From Olivibacter oleidegradans (lineage in GTDB: Bacteria > Bacteroidota > Bacteroidia > Sphingobacteriales > Sphingobacteriaceae): 64,000 nt of DNA. The stretch is from positions 2,170,001-2,234,000 of the forward strand of contig NZ_JBHLWO010000002.1 of assembly GCF_042432805.1 (NCBI RefSeq), in the 5' to 3' direction. Each line of letters opens with the position of its first letter. Positions within the stretch are counted from its first letter, which is position 1. Made by a program: the position numbers and the translations under genes. The notes below the pieces were generated by a model. The model worked only from the letters and a program-made list of their open reading frames with translations, searched no databases and was not told the DNA's origin. Shown here piece by piece: positions 9,163 through 18,035 of this stretch.

Positions 9163-10491
9163 TTATTTAATAAGTGAAAGTTGGTTGCCCATGTCTGCAG
9201 CGACATTTTGTCTGGGTGGTACGGCGAGGTGTCCTCTGATCTTTCTGCTGGCGATGAATAGGGCAATGCTGCTTAGTAAACTGGCAACAGGAACGATCAT
9301 CATTCCCCAGCGCAAACCGTTTACCTCATAAGCCGCACCGACCGCATCACTGATCATGCCTACGAGCAGCGGCGATAGTGCCGGACCTAATAACCCGGAA
9401 GCGATCATAAGCAGACTGGAAGACAGTGCCTGCTTCCTTGCCCCTGCTATAAGATGACCTGCGCCAAAAGCAAATGGAAGCAGAAACGCAAAGGCTAGCA
9501 TAGCAGGTACAAAAAGCGCAATGGACATCCAGCCTTCGGGCGCCAGGAGCCCTGCAATCGTTGCAATTGCGGCGATGCTGAAAACAATAGCTGGCGGATG
9601 CAATAAACGGCTTGCCTCGCGGTTTAAAGCGCTATCAAATAACCGTCCACCGCCTACTGTGCCGATGATGCCCATCAGCCCTTGTAACAAGCCGAAGGAT
9701 AGCCCCACCTCGCTGGCTGTCATGCCGTGTGTCCGTATCAGGAACGGTGCAGTGAAGGCATAAAATGGCGCAGCGGCAAAACCTAAAAAGTTCGCGCCAA
9801 TGAACATCCACAGGAACGCAGGTTTCGACAGCAACTCGCGGCCGGCGGACCAGATATTGCCGGTAGCACTGCCGGGCTGCTTCGAAGTAATGGCCGTCTT
9901 CCCTGTAAACGTCAACACCAGGATAACCAATAGTAATCCGACACCCCCCGCAACAAAAAGAGCAAAGCGCCAGCCTATATGATCACTTGCCCAGCCACCG
10001 ACACCAAACCCTATCATTGTACCCAAAGGGATGCCCATCGAAAAAATGCCGAGCGCGCGACCACGCCGATGCTCTGGGATGTTACCCGCAATCAGTGCAT
10101 GACTGGCGGGTGTTCCTCCGGCTTCTCCAAGGGCTACGCCAAAGCGCGAAAGCGCCATTGTCAGGAAACCTGCCGACAAACCACCCAGTCCTGTCATAAT
10201 GCTCCAGATCAATACACACCAGAGCAAAACCTGCCTGGATGCCCCACGATCAGCCAACCGTGCAAGCGGCAGGGAGGCCAGTGAATAGATCGCTGCAAAG
10301 GCTATCCCATTGATCAGCCCTAACTGCGTATCACTGAGGTGCAATTCTTTTTTAATGGACTCTGCAAGGATAAAAGGTAATATGCGGTCGATCTGGCTGA
10401 ATGCGCTGACCAAAAATAAGGTAACAATGAAAGCCGTTCTGCGCCAGCGGCTCAGCGGAGTTGTTGAAGTCAATTGATCGTTCATAACCAT
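9163..10491 (-). CDS. MFS transporter
   Basis: This 442-residue protein has twelve predicted membrane helices. The loop between helices 2 and 3 reads LPLARLADRGASRQVLL, the MFS A-motif region, and RFGVALGEAGGTPAS plus PEHRRGRALGIFSMG are typical of spinster-like/hexuronate-type MFS proteins. The central loop (about residues 200-225) is polar. It lies 35 bases after an SDR gene, itself downstream of an AraC gene, so the three probably form an operon for uptake or export of a small molecule modified by the SDR. The local GC content is visibly higher than in the flanking regulators. Confidence 0.9.
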   Translation of the reverse strand: MVMNDQLTSTTPLSRWRRTAFIVTLFLVSAFSQIDRILPFILAESIKKELHLSDTQLGLINGIAFAAIYSLASLPLARLADRGASRQVLLWCVLIWSIMTGLGGLSAGFLTMALSRFGVALGEAGGTPASHALIAGNIPEHRRGRALGIFSMGIPLGTMIGFGVGGWASDHIGWRFALFVAGGVGLLLVILVLTFTGKTAITSKQPGSATGNIWSAGRELLSKPAFLWMFIGANFLGFAAAPFYAFTAPFLIRTHGMTASEVGLSFGLLQGLMGIIGTVGGGRLFDSALNREASRLLHPPAIVFSIAAIATIAGLLAPEGWMSIALFVPAMLAFAFLLPFAFGAGHLIAGARKQALSSSLLMIASGLLGPALSPLLVGMISDAVGAAYEVNGLRWGMMIVPVASLLSSIALFIASRKIRGHLAVPPRQNVAADMGNQLSLIK

Positions 10492-10526
10492 GATTTTGAT
10501 TGTAAGTAGAATTTTTTTGAGGGAAA

Positions 10527-11303
10527 TTATTTGCCGGACATGGCTTTCTCGCCCATCTTAGTGGCTTGCGAAAGCATGAATTTGGGGGCAAGCCTGCTCA
10601 GGATACGCATGATCTTGGCACTGCCGGGAAAGATCTCGTAGGTATTGTTGATCATCCCTTTAATAGCTTCGTCTACAATTTTTTCGGGTGAGACTAACAT
10701 TTTGGTATCAACTTCGCCGCCATTCCTGAACTTTTCATTCAGGGGTGTTGTAGAGCCGGGGGCGATGAGTTCGAATACCTTGATGCCGGTAGATTTAACC
10801 TGTACCCGCAGACATTGCGTGAAGGATCGTAATCCTGATTTACTGGCGCTATAGACAGGGGCAATTGGAAACGCACCAAGTGCGATACCGGAGGTGACAT
10901 TTAGGATGGCAGCGGTCTGCTGTTTTTTAAGATGGGGCAGAAACTCCTGGACCATGCGAATGGGGCCCATCAGGTTGATCTCTATTTCGCGGGTAATATC
11001 ATACAGGTCGTGATCTTCATACAGGGCAATCTTTCGCATCTCCCCGGCATTATTGATCAGCATGTTCAGCTCGGGAAACTTTTCTGTTACCTCTTTGTAC
11101 AGACAGCTGATATCCTCGACCTTGCTAACATCACTTTTTATAGTGTGGATGCCAGGAAGAATCTTTTTTGTCTCTTCCAGTTTTTGTTCGTTCCTGCCGG
11201 TGATGATCACCCTATTGCCGAGTTGAAGGAGTCTGGAGGCAAACTCAAAACCAAAGCCACTTGTTCCTCCCGTGATCAGAATTGTGTTCTTGCTTAATTC
11301 CAT
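10527..11303 (-). CDS. Short-chain dehydrogenase/reductase, second copy
   Basis: This 258-residue classical SDR has TGGTSGFG at about residues 10-17, INNAGEMRK, NVTSGIALG with the catalytic serine and YSASKSG with the Tyr/Lys pair. It is the paralogue of the SDR at 6544-7326; even the C-terminal helix PEKIVDEAIKGMINN mirrors VDKLVSVAIKGLLND. The gene follows an AraC regulator (91-base gap) and precedes an MFS transporter (35-base gap), all leftward. The substrate is unknown. Confidence 0.9.
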   Translation of the reverse strand: MELSKNTILITGGTSGFGFEFASRLLQLGNRVIITGRNEQKLEETKKILPGIHTIKSDVSKVEDISCLYKEVTEKFPELNMLINNAGEMRKIALYEDHDLYDITREIEINLMGPIRMVQEFLPHLKKQQTAAILNVTSGIALGAFPIAPVYSASKSGLRSFTQCLRVQVKSTGIKVFELIAPGSTTPLNEKFRNGGEVDTKMLVSPEKIVDEAIKGMINNTYEIFPGSAKIMRILSRLAPKFMLSQATKMGEKAMSGK

Positions 11304-11394
11304 GTTCTTTAATTTAATAGAACAAAGTTGGCAAGAACGGATCAGGAGGACTTTGCAAGAATCAAAACAATGTTTGCAAAAACGAAACCTTTCT

Positions 11395-12324
11395 CTAGTT
11401 TCTGAAAGTCAGAGGAGAGCAGTCCGTCTGCTTTTTGAAAAAGTTAGAAAAATGTGCGACCTCTTCAAATCCTAAACTAAACGCGATCTCGGACACATTC
11501 CATTCCGTTTGCCTGAGCAATATCTTGGCTTCCTGAATGATCCGGTTACTGATCAGGCTTTTTGTTGTCTGTCCGGTCTGCTGTTTCAGCACACGGTTCA
11601 GATAGTTAACATGGATAGACAGCTGATCGGCATAGTCTTTAGGTGTACGCAGTTTAAGTCCCTGAAATGGCGAGGCGATGGGAAACTGCCGCTCCAAAAG
11701 TTCGGCGAACAATGAGGATACACGGGACGAGGCGTTATGCTCCTGGTAAAGATCAGTAGCAGGCTGCAACTTTTGACCGTAGTGGATCAGCTCCATTAAA
11801 TAGTTGCGTATCAGGTCATATTTATACGCATAATCGGAATTGATCTCCTTATGCATCTTTCTGAAAATCGCTTTGATCTCTTCCTTTTCCTGTTCATTGA
11901 TATGGAAGCAGGGATACCCCCCCGGCTTAAATATAGGCAGTTCATCAAGTACAACACCACTTTTGGACTGTGCAAGAAAATCCGCGCTGAAAAGGCAAAA
12001 GTAGCCACGCTGATCCATGTCTTTGGCGATCCAGTTATAAGGGACCTTCGGCGTGGTAAACATCAGTGCCTGCGTTTCGATATCAATTACTTTATCAGCA
12101 TATTCCGCCCGGTTGCGTCCATCAATTAGGTTGATCTTATAGTAGGCGCGCCTGTTGTAAGTCATATTAGGCTTTACTTTGATCAGTTTTGCCAATTCAC
12201 TGACATCAAATACATTGAAATGGCCAACTTCCTTTGTAAGCCCCTGGGGTAATAACTGGCTGATGTCTTTGTTTAAATTATCTGAAGCTGTCTTATAAAA
12301 ACCTTCAAGCGTAGTGATTTCCAT
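11395..12324 (-). CDS. AraC-family regulator of the SDR-MFS unit
   Basis: The start is set at the ATG giving MEITTLEGFYKTASDNL. The frame extends 27 codons upstream but has no better start. The N-terminal sensor (about 1-200) includes AYKYDLIRNYLMELIH. The C-terminal AraC domain has two HTH motifs, DYADQLSIHVNYLNRVLKQ and VSEIAFSLGFEEVAHFSNFF. It lies directly upstream of the SDR and MFS genes. The truncated gene at 8531-9094 is its decayed relative. Confidence 0.88.
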   Translation of the reverse strand: MEITTLEGFYKTASDNLNKDISQLLPQGLTKEVGHFNVFDVSELAKLIKVKPNMTYNRRAYYKINLIDGRNRAEYADKVIDIETQALMFTTPKVPYNWIAKDMDQRGYFCLFSADFLAQSKSGVVLDELPIFKPGGYPCFHINEQEKEEIKAIFRKMHKEINSDYAYKYDLIRNYLMELIHYGQKLQPATDLYQEHNASSRVSSLFAELLERQFPIASPFQGLKLRTPKDYADQLSIHVNYLNRVLKQQTGQTTKSLISNRIIQEAKILLRQTEWNVSEIAFSLGFEEVAHFSNFFKKQTDCSPLTFRN

Positions 12325-12535
12325 ATTGATCGATTTGCAATAATCAAACATAACCATTCTATTCCACCTTAACAAACATTCTTTAAAACTGCGCTTGAAA
12401 TTCAAAATTGTGGTGCCATCAAAAGCGGATAACGGTGTAGGTTTACGAAATTTAGGACAGCATAAAATTCAGATAAAAATAATTTCCGCAAATTACTTTT
12501 ACACTACGACTGGCACTTTGTAAAAATGCGACAAA

Positions 12536-13273
12536 TTAAAGTAATGATGGTGAAAGTCCCGTATTTCGTTTGATGTCATTGCTAAGATGTGAATGATCAT
12601 AATAACCGCATTCAAATGCAATATCGAACAAGCTGCGGTTTTGCTTCGAATCTTTGATTAAAGACAAAGCATGCTGAAAACGAATAATGTTCGAATATTC
12701 TTTTGGTGATAGTCCGATGAGCTTTTTAAAATTTCGCTCCAGTTGTCTTACGGTTGTAAAATTTCTTTTCGCCAGATCGTAAATGTTAGCTGTTCCGTTT
12801 GATGAATGTATATGGTCAATAACAGCATGTAATGGATTGGTTTTGGTTTTTATTCTTTCGGAATAAAAATGGTCAAAATAATTGAATGGATTTTCAAATG
12901 CTTTATCAACACGAAATGAATTGGATTTTTCTAATTCGACCGTGTTATTTGTCAATTCGTCTTGCGAAGCATGACGATAGAAATTCGCAAAAGTTGCCGG
13001 TTTTAGGCACACACCAATTAAATGCGTATCGTTATCAATAAAGCTATCTTTAAAAGAATTCATGGCACCCACTACGTACGTCTTTCCAAATTCCATCGAA
13101 AGCGCCCCGTTATCTGTCAGGCATTTATTTCCTAAATTCAGTATAATGCCCGCACAGCCATCGGGAAAAACCCGTTCCCATTGCTTTTCATTTTCAGCTC
13201 CCTTCAGTTCCCAATAAAAATGAATGAAGCGCGCTAATTCTTTATAGGGTTTTATTTTTTTGTATTTCATCAA
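12536..13273 (-). CDS. AraC-family regulator with DUF6597-type N-terminus
   Basis: This 245-residue protein starts KKIKPYKELARFIHFYWELK, continues VFPDGCAGIILNLG and reaches GVCLKPATFANFY, the N-terminal domain common to a Bacteroidota AraC subgroup. The C-terminal HTH pair has FTTVRQLERNFKKLIGLSPK and LFDIAFECGYYDHSHLSNDI. Its start overlaps the end of the upstream nucleotidyltransferase gene by 32 bases, so the two are translationally coupled. Confidence 0.88.
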   Translation of the reverse strand: MMKYKKIKPYKELARFIHFYWELKGAENEKQWERVFPDGCAGIILNLGNKCLTDNGALSMEFGKTYVVGAMNSFKDSFIDNDTHLIGVCLKPATFANFYRHASQDELTNNTVELEKSNSFRVDKAFENPFNYFDHFYSERIKTKTNPLHAVIDHIHSSNGTANIYDLAKRNFTTVRQLERNFKKLIGLSPKEYSNIIRFQHALSLIKDSKQNRSLFDIAFECGYYDHSHLSNDIKRNTGLSPSLL

Positions 13274-14030
13274 AATAATTCATCACTTTTTTGTCTGTGT
13301 CGTTTTGTAATCTCACTTTGCTGTCAAAAAGTTCCGTCCTTAATTGTCTGTATAAGGATACTCCGTTTCTCAAACTAGCTAATAAGGATTGCCGATCATA
13401 GGTTGGAATCGTGCGTTTTAACTTTTCTAAATCTGCGGATTCCAGTTCTGTTTCTACTTTTCTAACACCACGGGGTAAATTGTCATTTTTGATATGGAGC
13501 AATGGTCCAAAAACAACCATGCGTAAAAATCCCATAAAGTCATATGCTTCAAAATATTCTCCCCGCCCTATTTTTAGCAATGCGTAATGGATCCAAGTCC
13601 AAAAACGATCTTCAATCCATTGATAGTCCGGGTAAGGAAACTTCGCTTCGGTACAGTGAATTGCTCTTTCAAGTTGTCTATCTTTGTCGATTAGCAAAGT
13701 TGGAGTTTCAATACGGACTTGAAATTCGTCAAGTGTTAAAAATTTTATATCTACGTGCAAAAGAGGATTGTCATAAAGACAAATCAATAATCTCGGTTCT
13801 CCAACGTGCTCACCCGTAAATCCCGACAAAAAATCCCCTAATCTTTTTGCATAGTCGAGCATACGATTGCTGTCGTTGGAAATTTTTTGTTTCGTTACCA
13901 GAATTAGGTCGAGGTCAGAAAATTCATCTATTTCATTGGTCAGCCACGAACCGGCAACAGCCAAACCAATCACGTTGTCGTCCGGCTCTAAAATCTCTTT
14001 AGCTTTGTCAGCAAATTCTCGTTGTATCAT
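13242..14030 (-). CDS. Nucleotidyltransferase-fold protein, aminoglycoside adenylyltransferase-like
   Basis: This 262-residue protein has the polymerase-beta superfamily motif GSWLTNEIDEFSDLDLILVT (GS-x-n-DxD, residues about 27-46), which binds the nucleotide and two metals. A third carboxylate is likely in HVDIKFLTLDEF. The C-terminal helical half resembles AadS-like or LinF-like adenylyltransferase relatives. Family members move AMP to antibiotics or other small molecules; resistance activity is not shown here. It is coupled to the AraC gene that overlaps its 3' end. Confidence 0.78.
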   Translation of the reverse strand: MIQREFADKAKEILEPDDNVIGLAVAGSWLTNEIDEFSDLDLILVTKQKISNDSNRMLDYAKRLGDFLSGFTGEHVGEPRLLICLYDNPLLHVDIKFLTLDEFQVRIETPTLLIDKDRQLERAIHCTEAKFPYPDYQWIEDRFWTWIHYALLKIGRGEYFEAYDFMGFLRMVVFGPLLHIKNDNLPRGVRKVETELESADLEKLKRTIPTYDRQSLLASLRNGVSLYRQLRTELFDSKVRLQNDTDKKVMNYFDEIQKNKTL

Positions 14031-14373
14031 TGTATCACTGTCATTTCTTCAGGTTACCTGTAACTGATAAATACACGTAATGCGAATTTAAAATAGTTGT
14101 TAGCATTAGTTTCAAATTTACAAAATAAATTCTTCCGTAATTATTGTTTGAATGCCAAGTGTGTCTTTCAACGTCAATCAACACCACCTTTCCCATCCCT
14201 TCAAAATACCTTTATAAATTCGACTTCCACAGCAAATGAGGCTGCTCTCTTTTTTGCTTTTCCCGAGGCTAAGCTAATCTTCCAAAGTAATAGCCATAAT
14301 TGGAATTTTTCCGTAAATTATGCTCTATTATCTTCTGCGTCGAGTACACAACAGGTTCCCTTACTGAATAAGC
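14031..14373. other. Intergenic stretch holding a conserved 47-base block
   Basis: These 343 bases lie upstream of the nucleotidyltransferase gene and beyond the 3' end of the aldo/keto reductase gene. The only recognisable element is the second copy of the MocR leader block at 14304-14350. The rest is AT-rich and has no supported gene. Confidence 0.45.
14304..14350 (+). repeat. 47-base conserved leader block, copy B
   Basis: This copy is about 87% identical to 1838-1884, sharing AATTTTTCCGTAAATTATG, the ATTAT-N5-ATTAT direct repeat and GCGTCGAG. Unlike copy A it has no MocR gene next to it and no clear promoter before it. It may be a remote binding site of the MocR protein or the remnant of a lost paralogue. 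Confidence 0.55.
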
Positions 14374-15336
14374 CTACCCTCTTACTTTTACTAGCAAGTC
14401 GTGCGGATAGCCTAACACGATTTTGCTTAATTCATCCAATCGGGAAAGTTCTTCAGGGTTTAATTCTATCTCTGCTGCTTTTAAGTTGTCTTCCAAATGA
14501 TTAATATTACGGGCACCCGCCAATGGAAAATGACCAGTGGATAACGCCCAGGCAAAAGCGACCTGCCCCGGCTTTGCATCATGTTCTTTGGCCACTAACT
14601 CCAGGTAGTTAAGGATCTCCTTCGTAATATCATCCTCCCGTTGCGCTTCATCAGCTATTTTGGCTAAGCGCCCGGTTGCACCGTTCCTGTATTTACCGGT
14701 TAATAAACCGCCGGCAAGCGGAGAATAAAGCATGGTTCCTAATCCAAACTCTTTGGCCATTGCCAGAAATTCCCGATCTGCTGTTCGTTGTACCAAATTG
14801 TATTCAATCTGGATGGCGTTCAATGGAATCGAGGAGGCAATCGCAGCAGTTTTCCAGGCAGGGAAATTGGTTAGCCCCATATAAAGCACCTTGCCGCATT
14901 GTACTAAATCTTCCAATCCGCGGGCAATTTCCTCCCAAGGGGTACAACCATCGTCATAATGCGGCATATAAATGTCGATATAATCGGTTTGCAATCTTTT
15001 GAGGCTTGCATCCACAGCCTGACGCATCGCTTTACGATGATTTCCGAAATTGCTGATACCAGGATTCGGACTGCTACTTTGCGTATATTTTGTGGAAATA
15101 ATAAAATTCTGGCGTTGGCCTTTCAGAAATCTCCCGATGATTTCTTCCGATTCGCCCAACTGGTATCTATCGGAAGTGTCGATAAAGTTACCGCCTGCCT
15201 TAGCATAGCTTGTTAGGATACCGTGTGCTTCCTCCGGAGTTGATCCATAACCGCTGCGGATGCCCAAACCGGCTCCGCCTAGAATAATTTCACTTGCATA
15301 CAGACCGGTGCGTGTGCCGAATAATTTGTACTTCAT
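14374..15336 (-). CDS. Aldo/keto reductase
   Basis: This 320-residue TIM-barrel NADPH oxidoreductase shows the catalytic tetrad regions: Asp in GGNFIDTSDRYQLGESEEII with the Tyr four residues on, Lys in FIISTKYTQ, and His in IDIYMPHYDD. The C-terminal cofactor segment includes FPLAGARNINHLEDNL. The length is normal. It is divergent from an HxlR regulator 100 bases away. The same layout, a leftward oxidoreductase facing an HxlR gene, occurs twice more in this window, which suggests stress- or quinone-responsive control. Confidence 0.92.
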   Translation of the reverse strand: MKYKLFGTRTGLYASEIILGGAGLGIRSGYGSTPEEAHGILTSYAKAGGNFIDTSDRYQLGESEEIIGRFLKGQRQNFIISTKYTQSSSPNPGISNFGNHRKAMRQAVDASLKRLQTDYIDIYMPHYDDGCTPWEEIARGLEDLVQCGKVLYMGLTNFPAWKTAAIASSIPLNAIQIEYNLVQRTADREFLAMAKEFGLGTMLYSPLAGGLLTGKYRNGATGRLAKIADEAQREDDITKEILNYLELVAKEHDAKPGQVAFAWALSTGHFPLAGARNINHLEDNLKAAEIELNPEELSRLDELSKIVLGYPHDLLVKVRG

Positions 15337-15359
15337 TTTTTTTGTTTACTTTTATTATA

Positions 15360-15390
15360 CAAAAGTATCTGAAGGTAATTTTGTGTGCAA
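15360..15390 (-). promoter_or_regulatory. Candidate promoter of the aldo/keto reductase gene
   Basis: On the minus strand TTG (15388-15390) is followed after 20 bases by TACTTTTG (15360-15367), a full match to TAnnTTTG at the expected spacing. The start codon is about 24 bases downstream. The site lies within the 100-base divergent gap, so an HxlR dimer bound there would control both genes. Confidence 0.6.
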
Positions 15391-15436
15391 TAACGGATAA
15401 ATTTGTCCGTATCCGAATCGTTTAGCAATTGGCCTT

Positions 15437-15793
15437 ATGTATCAAAAGAAAATACCGGTGATGCTGGATTGTGGCCTGCATCTTTTTATGGAAGTGATGA
15501 GCGGAAAATGGAAAATAAGTCTTCTTTGGAGCATTTACCACGGCATCAAACGACCGGGAGAAATTCACAGAACCCTATCCAAAGCTTCCAGAAGAGTGTT
15601 GGATGTACAGCTGAATCAATTGGTAGCACATGGTTTAATTTTAAAGAAAGATTATAACACCAAACCCTTTAAAGTGGAATACGAATTGACGGAACTAGGC
15701 AAATCACTTATTCCTGTTATTGAATCAACTGCCCGATGGGGAGAAGAAAACAGAGAAATTTTAGAAGAGCGGATTTTATCCGAAGGAGTGTAA
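15437..15793 (+). CDS. HxlR-family transcriptional regulator
   Basis: This 118-residue winged-helix protein starts MYQKKIPVMLDCGLHLFMEV, then GKWKISLLWSIYHGIKRPGE, the classic HxlR opening with a Cys and a GKWK motif. The recognition region is SKASRRVLDVQLNQLVAHGL, followed by the wing and ELTELGKSLIPVI. HxlR proteins respond to electrophiles or quinones, often through the N-terminal Cys (C12 here). It is divergent from the aldo/keto reductase, its probable target. Confidence 0.9.
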   Translation: MYQKKIPVMLDCGLHLFMEVMSGKWKISLLWSIYHGIKRPGEIHRTLSKASRRVLDVQLNQLVAHGLILKKDYNTKPFKVEYELTELGKSLIPVIESTARWGEENREILEERILSEGV

Positions 15794-16231
15794 TGAAGGG
15801 TTACGTTTTTTTTCTCTCCGCAAAAAACAACCTAAAGTAAGGTAAGTTCATTATTCCAAAAATGGTTCCCGGTTAACATGATGCTATGAATTCGGACAGT
15901 ATATTCCTGATTTTATTTCCCTTAATAAAACAGGTACAGAAATGCTTACCAAAGATTAGATCAGCATAGTTGATGGTGCACCACCTTAAAAGAGTTGCCA
16001 AAATAGCTTATTAGGTAGCCGACGGACGGGATTCCTTACAACTAAACACCTCCGAAGCTAAAATTGGCAACCAGTACCTTTATCAAAGATTCTATATTTG
16101 GATCAACTACAATTCATTAGCGAGTTATTAGAAAATGGATGATCTTTTATTATACAATCAATATCAAAAAATAAAGACTTTTATGTATCAAGCTGTCTAG
16201 CGAAAGGTCTTATGGGGGAGCAGAAGGCATA
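15794..16231. other. Intergenic stretch between convergent genes
   Basis: These 438 bases lie between the 3' ends of an HxlR gene and an NmrA-like gene. A short plus-strand open stretch near 16020-16130 reads like a protein C-terminus (ending in a Tyr before TAG) but has no start and no recognised family. It may be a remnant. Nothing is called. Confidence 0.4.
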
Positions 16232-17128
16232 TCACTGTTTTGAGATGTTGGATGTTTTATGTTGTAACGCCCTGATGTTTTTTGTGCCAACCTCATCCAT
16301 CCATTGATCAAAAGTCGTCAAGCTTGGCATCCATTGATTAATAAGCGAATAATCTATTGGATCGTAGCCTTCCTTTTCGATCATTTCAACCAGTTGCGCG
16401 AATGTTTTGCTTTGTTGATATAATAGCTCTTGAGGGACTTGTATAAACTCGATGGATTGGTTTAATTTACTTTCCAGCAGCTGTAAAATTTGCTTCGGCA
16501 TGTACAGGTCGCTCCCTAAATCAATCGTTTTCCCTTCGAATTGTTTTGGGTTTTGAAATACAATTCTGGCAAAGGTTCCTATATCCTTAGTGGCAACATA
16601 AGGGATCGCACGATCTTCAGGTAAGGGATTTATAAATTTCCCCTCTCCTAAACCGAAACTTGGCAGCAAAAGATTTTCCATAAACGATGCTGGCCTGAGA
16701 ACCACACCCTTTAACCCGCTGGCCCATAAGTATTGTTCAATACTGAATTTGAATTTTGGACGGAAGGTTGCTTGTTTATCTGATGCCATGACCGAAGAAT
16801 ATACAACGAAATTGACTCCGCATTCTTTGGCTACCTCTAAGATCTGAATTCCCATCGCTGCTTCCTGTTCATCAGTCTCTTTGCTGGATATCCAAACCGG
16901 TGGCAGCACAAGATATAGTCCGTCTATGGTTTGCAACGTTGGGCGTAAAGCATCAATGTTTTCCAGATCTCCTTGTAATAAATGAGCACCTTTGTTTTTT
17001 AAATGCTGTGCTTCCGGACTATTTGGATTTCGGGTTAAAGCAGTCACGTCGAAACCATGATCTAATAACTCTAAAACGGTGGCGCTTCCTTGATTTCCGG
17101 TAGCACCTGTAACAAAAATCTTTTTCAT
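16232..17128 (-). CDS. NmrA-family NAD(P)-binding protein
   Basis: The ATG at 17128 is chosen as start; the frame could begin at a TTG seven codons earlier, which is less likely. The 298-residue product begins MKKIFVTGATGNQGSATVLE with the NmrA-type GxxGxxG motif, then LTRNPNSPEAQHL, which selects the dinucleotide. FVVYSSVMASDKQ and VVLRPASFMENLL follow, both NmrA/HSCARG-like. Members act as NADP(H)-dependent reductases or redox sensors. The gene is divergent from an HxlR regulator 74 bases away. Confidence 0.87.
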   Translation of the reverse strand: MKKIFVTGATGNQGSATVLELLDHGFDVTALTRNPNSPEAQHLKNKGAHLLQGDLENIDALRPTLQTIDGLYLVLPPVWISSKETDEQEAAMGIQILEVAKECGVNFVVYSSVMASDKQATFRPKFKFSIEQYLWASGLKGVVLRPASFMENLLLPSFGLGEGKFINPLPEDRAIPYVATKDIGTFARIVFQNPKQFEGKTIDLGSDLYMPKQILQLLESKLNQSIEFIQVPQELLYQQSKTFAQLVEMIEKEGYDPIDYSLINQWMPSLTTFDQWMDEVGTKNIRALQHKTSNISKQ

Positions 17129-17202
17129 TTTCTGTATTATATCGGACAAAGGTAGTTCGCGATATCGTTATATTTGCGTTTAGTTTCCTCAAGGAAAGCG
17201 CT

Positions 17203-17589
17203 ATGGAAAAAAAGATAAAGCCCTGTATCGACGATGAAGAAATGTTGAATAAAAGATTTTTGGCATTGCGAGACACGTTAGAATTATTTGGAGGTAAATG
17301 GAGGTTCTGTTTACTTCTTAATATTTATTATCATGAGCGATTACGGTTTAAGGATTTTTTTGAAGTTTCAAAGGGTATTTCCCCAAAAGTCCTAAGTAAG
17401 GAATTGACAATTCTGGAGGAACACCAACTTGTTCAGAAAGTTGTCGAATACACGCCTACGCAAGATATTGCGTATTATCAACTCACTTCCCATGCGCAGA
17501 TGATTTGGCCGGTTCTGAATAGTTTGATCGAGTTTGGACTCTCAAACAGAAAAGAGGTAATTGAGGCCATCTTAAAAAGTAAATCTTGA
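17203..17589 (+). CDS. HxlR-family transcriptional regulator
   Basis: This 128-residue winged-helix protein has LRDTLELFGGKWRFCLLLNI (the GKW core of HxlR proteins), RFKDFFEVSKGISPKVLSKE as recognition helix region, and a wing ending in YYQLTSHAQMIWPVL. The N-terminal Cys at residue 7 is the usual place of the redox Cys. It is divergent from the NmrA-like gene, its likely target. Confidence 0.88.
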   Translation: MEKKIKPCIDDEEMLNKRFLALRDTLELFGGKWRFCLLLNIYYHERLRFKDFFEVSKGISPKVLSKELTILEEHQLVQKVVEYTPTQDIAYYQLTSHAQMIWPVLNSLIEFGLSNRKEVIEAILKSKS

Positions 17590-17774
17590 TGGTATTTTTT
17601 GTTGAACGGGGTGATGTAAGATCAATACCCTCTACTTCGCTTCTTCACATAATTTTTCGGCTGTGACAAACCTAAATCATCTTTGCGCTCATTCCATAAG
17701 GTCAACCCAGTGATATAACGGCTGTGTTTAAAATATAGTTCTTTTTTATTAAATTTGAGCAAAGCGGTAATAGA

Positions 17775-18035
17775 ATGGGTAATGTAGCAAAATCGTCAAA
17801 TAGGTTGTCCAGTATAATGGAAAGAAACGCAGTCAGCAAAGCGGCAAAGAAAGCATCGTCACGCGCTGCGAGGATTTCCAAAGCATTAGAGATCCCAGTT
17901 CAAGTAATCATGAAGGGCACTTTGATCGAAAAGTCCGCTGACGGATCTGTTAGGACAATTAAAAAAATCAAAAAATCACCTAGTAATATAAAACTCAAAA
18001 AAGGAGCGACGTTATGCCTAAAGCCAAAAGGCTAA
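17775..18035 (+). CDS. Small basic protein paired with a zeta-like ATPase
   Basis: This 86-residue, strongly basic protein begins MGNVAKSSNRLSSIM and has an alanine/lysine-rich helical first half (KAAKKASSRAARISKAL). A beta-rich end, VIMKGTLIEKSADGSVRTIK, resembles a small nucleic-acid or partner-binding fold. It overlaps the zeta-like gene by 22 bases. Position and size suggest an antitoxin or accessory protein, although known epsilon antitoxins are acidic three-helix bundles, so it would be a different type. No family was recognised. Confidence 0.6.
   Translation: MGNVAKSSNRLSSIMERNAVSKAAKKASSRAARISKALEIPVQVIMKGTLIEKSADGSVRTIKKIKKSPSNIKLKKGATLCLKPKG

Noticed and set aside
15398..15405. TAAATTTG as -7 box of the HxlR gene at 15437
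   Set aside because: It fits the -7 consensus, but no TTG lies at the required 19-21 base spacing.
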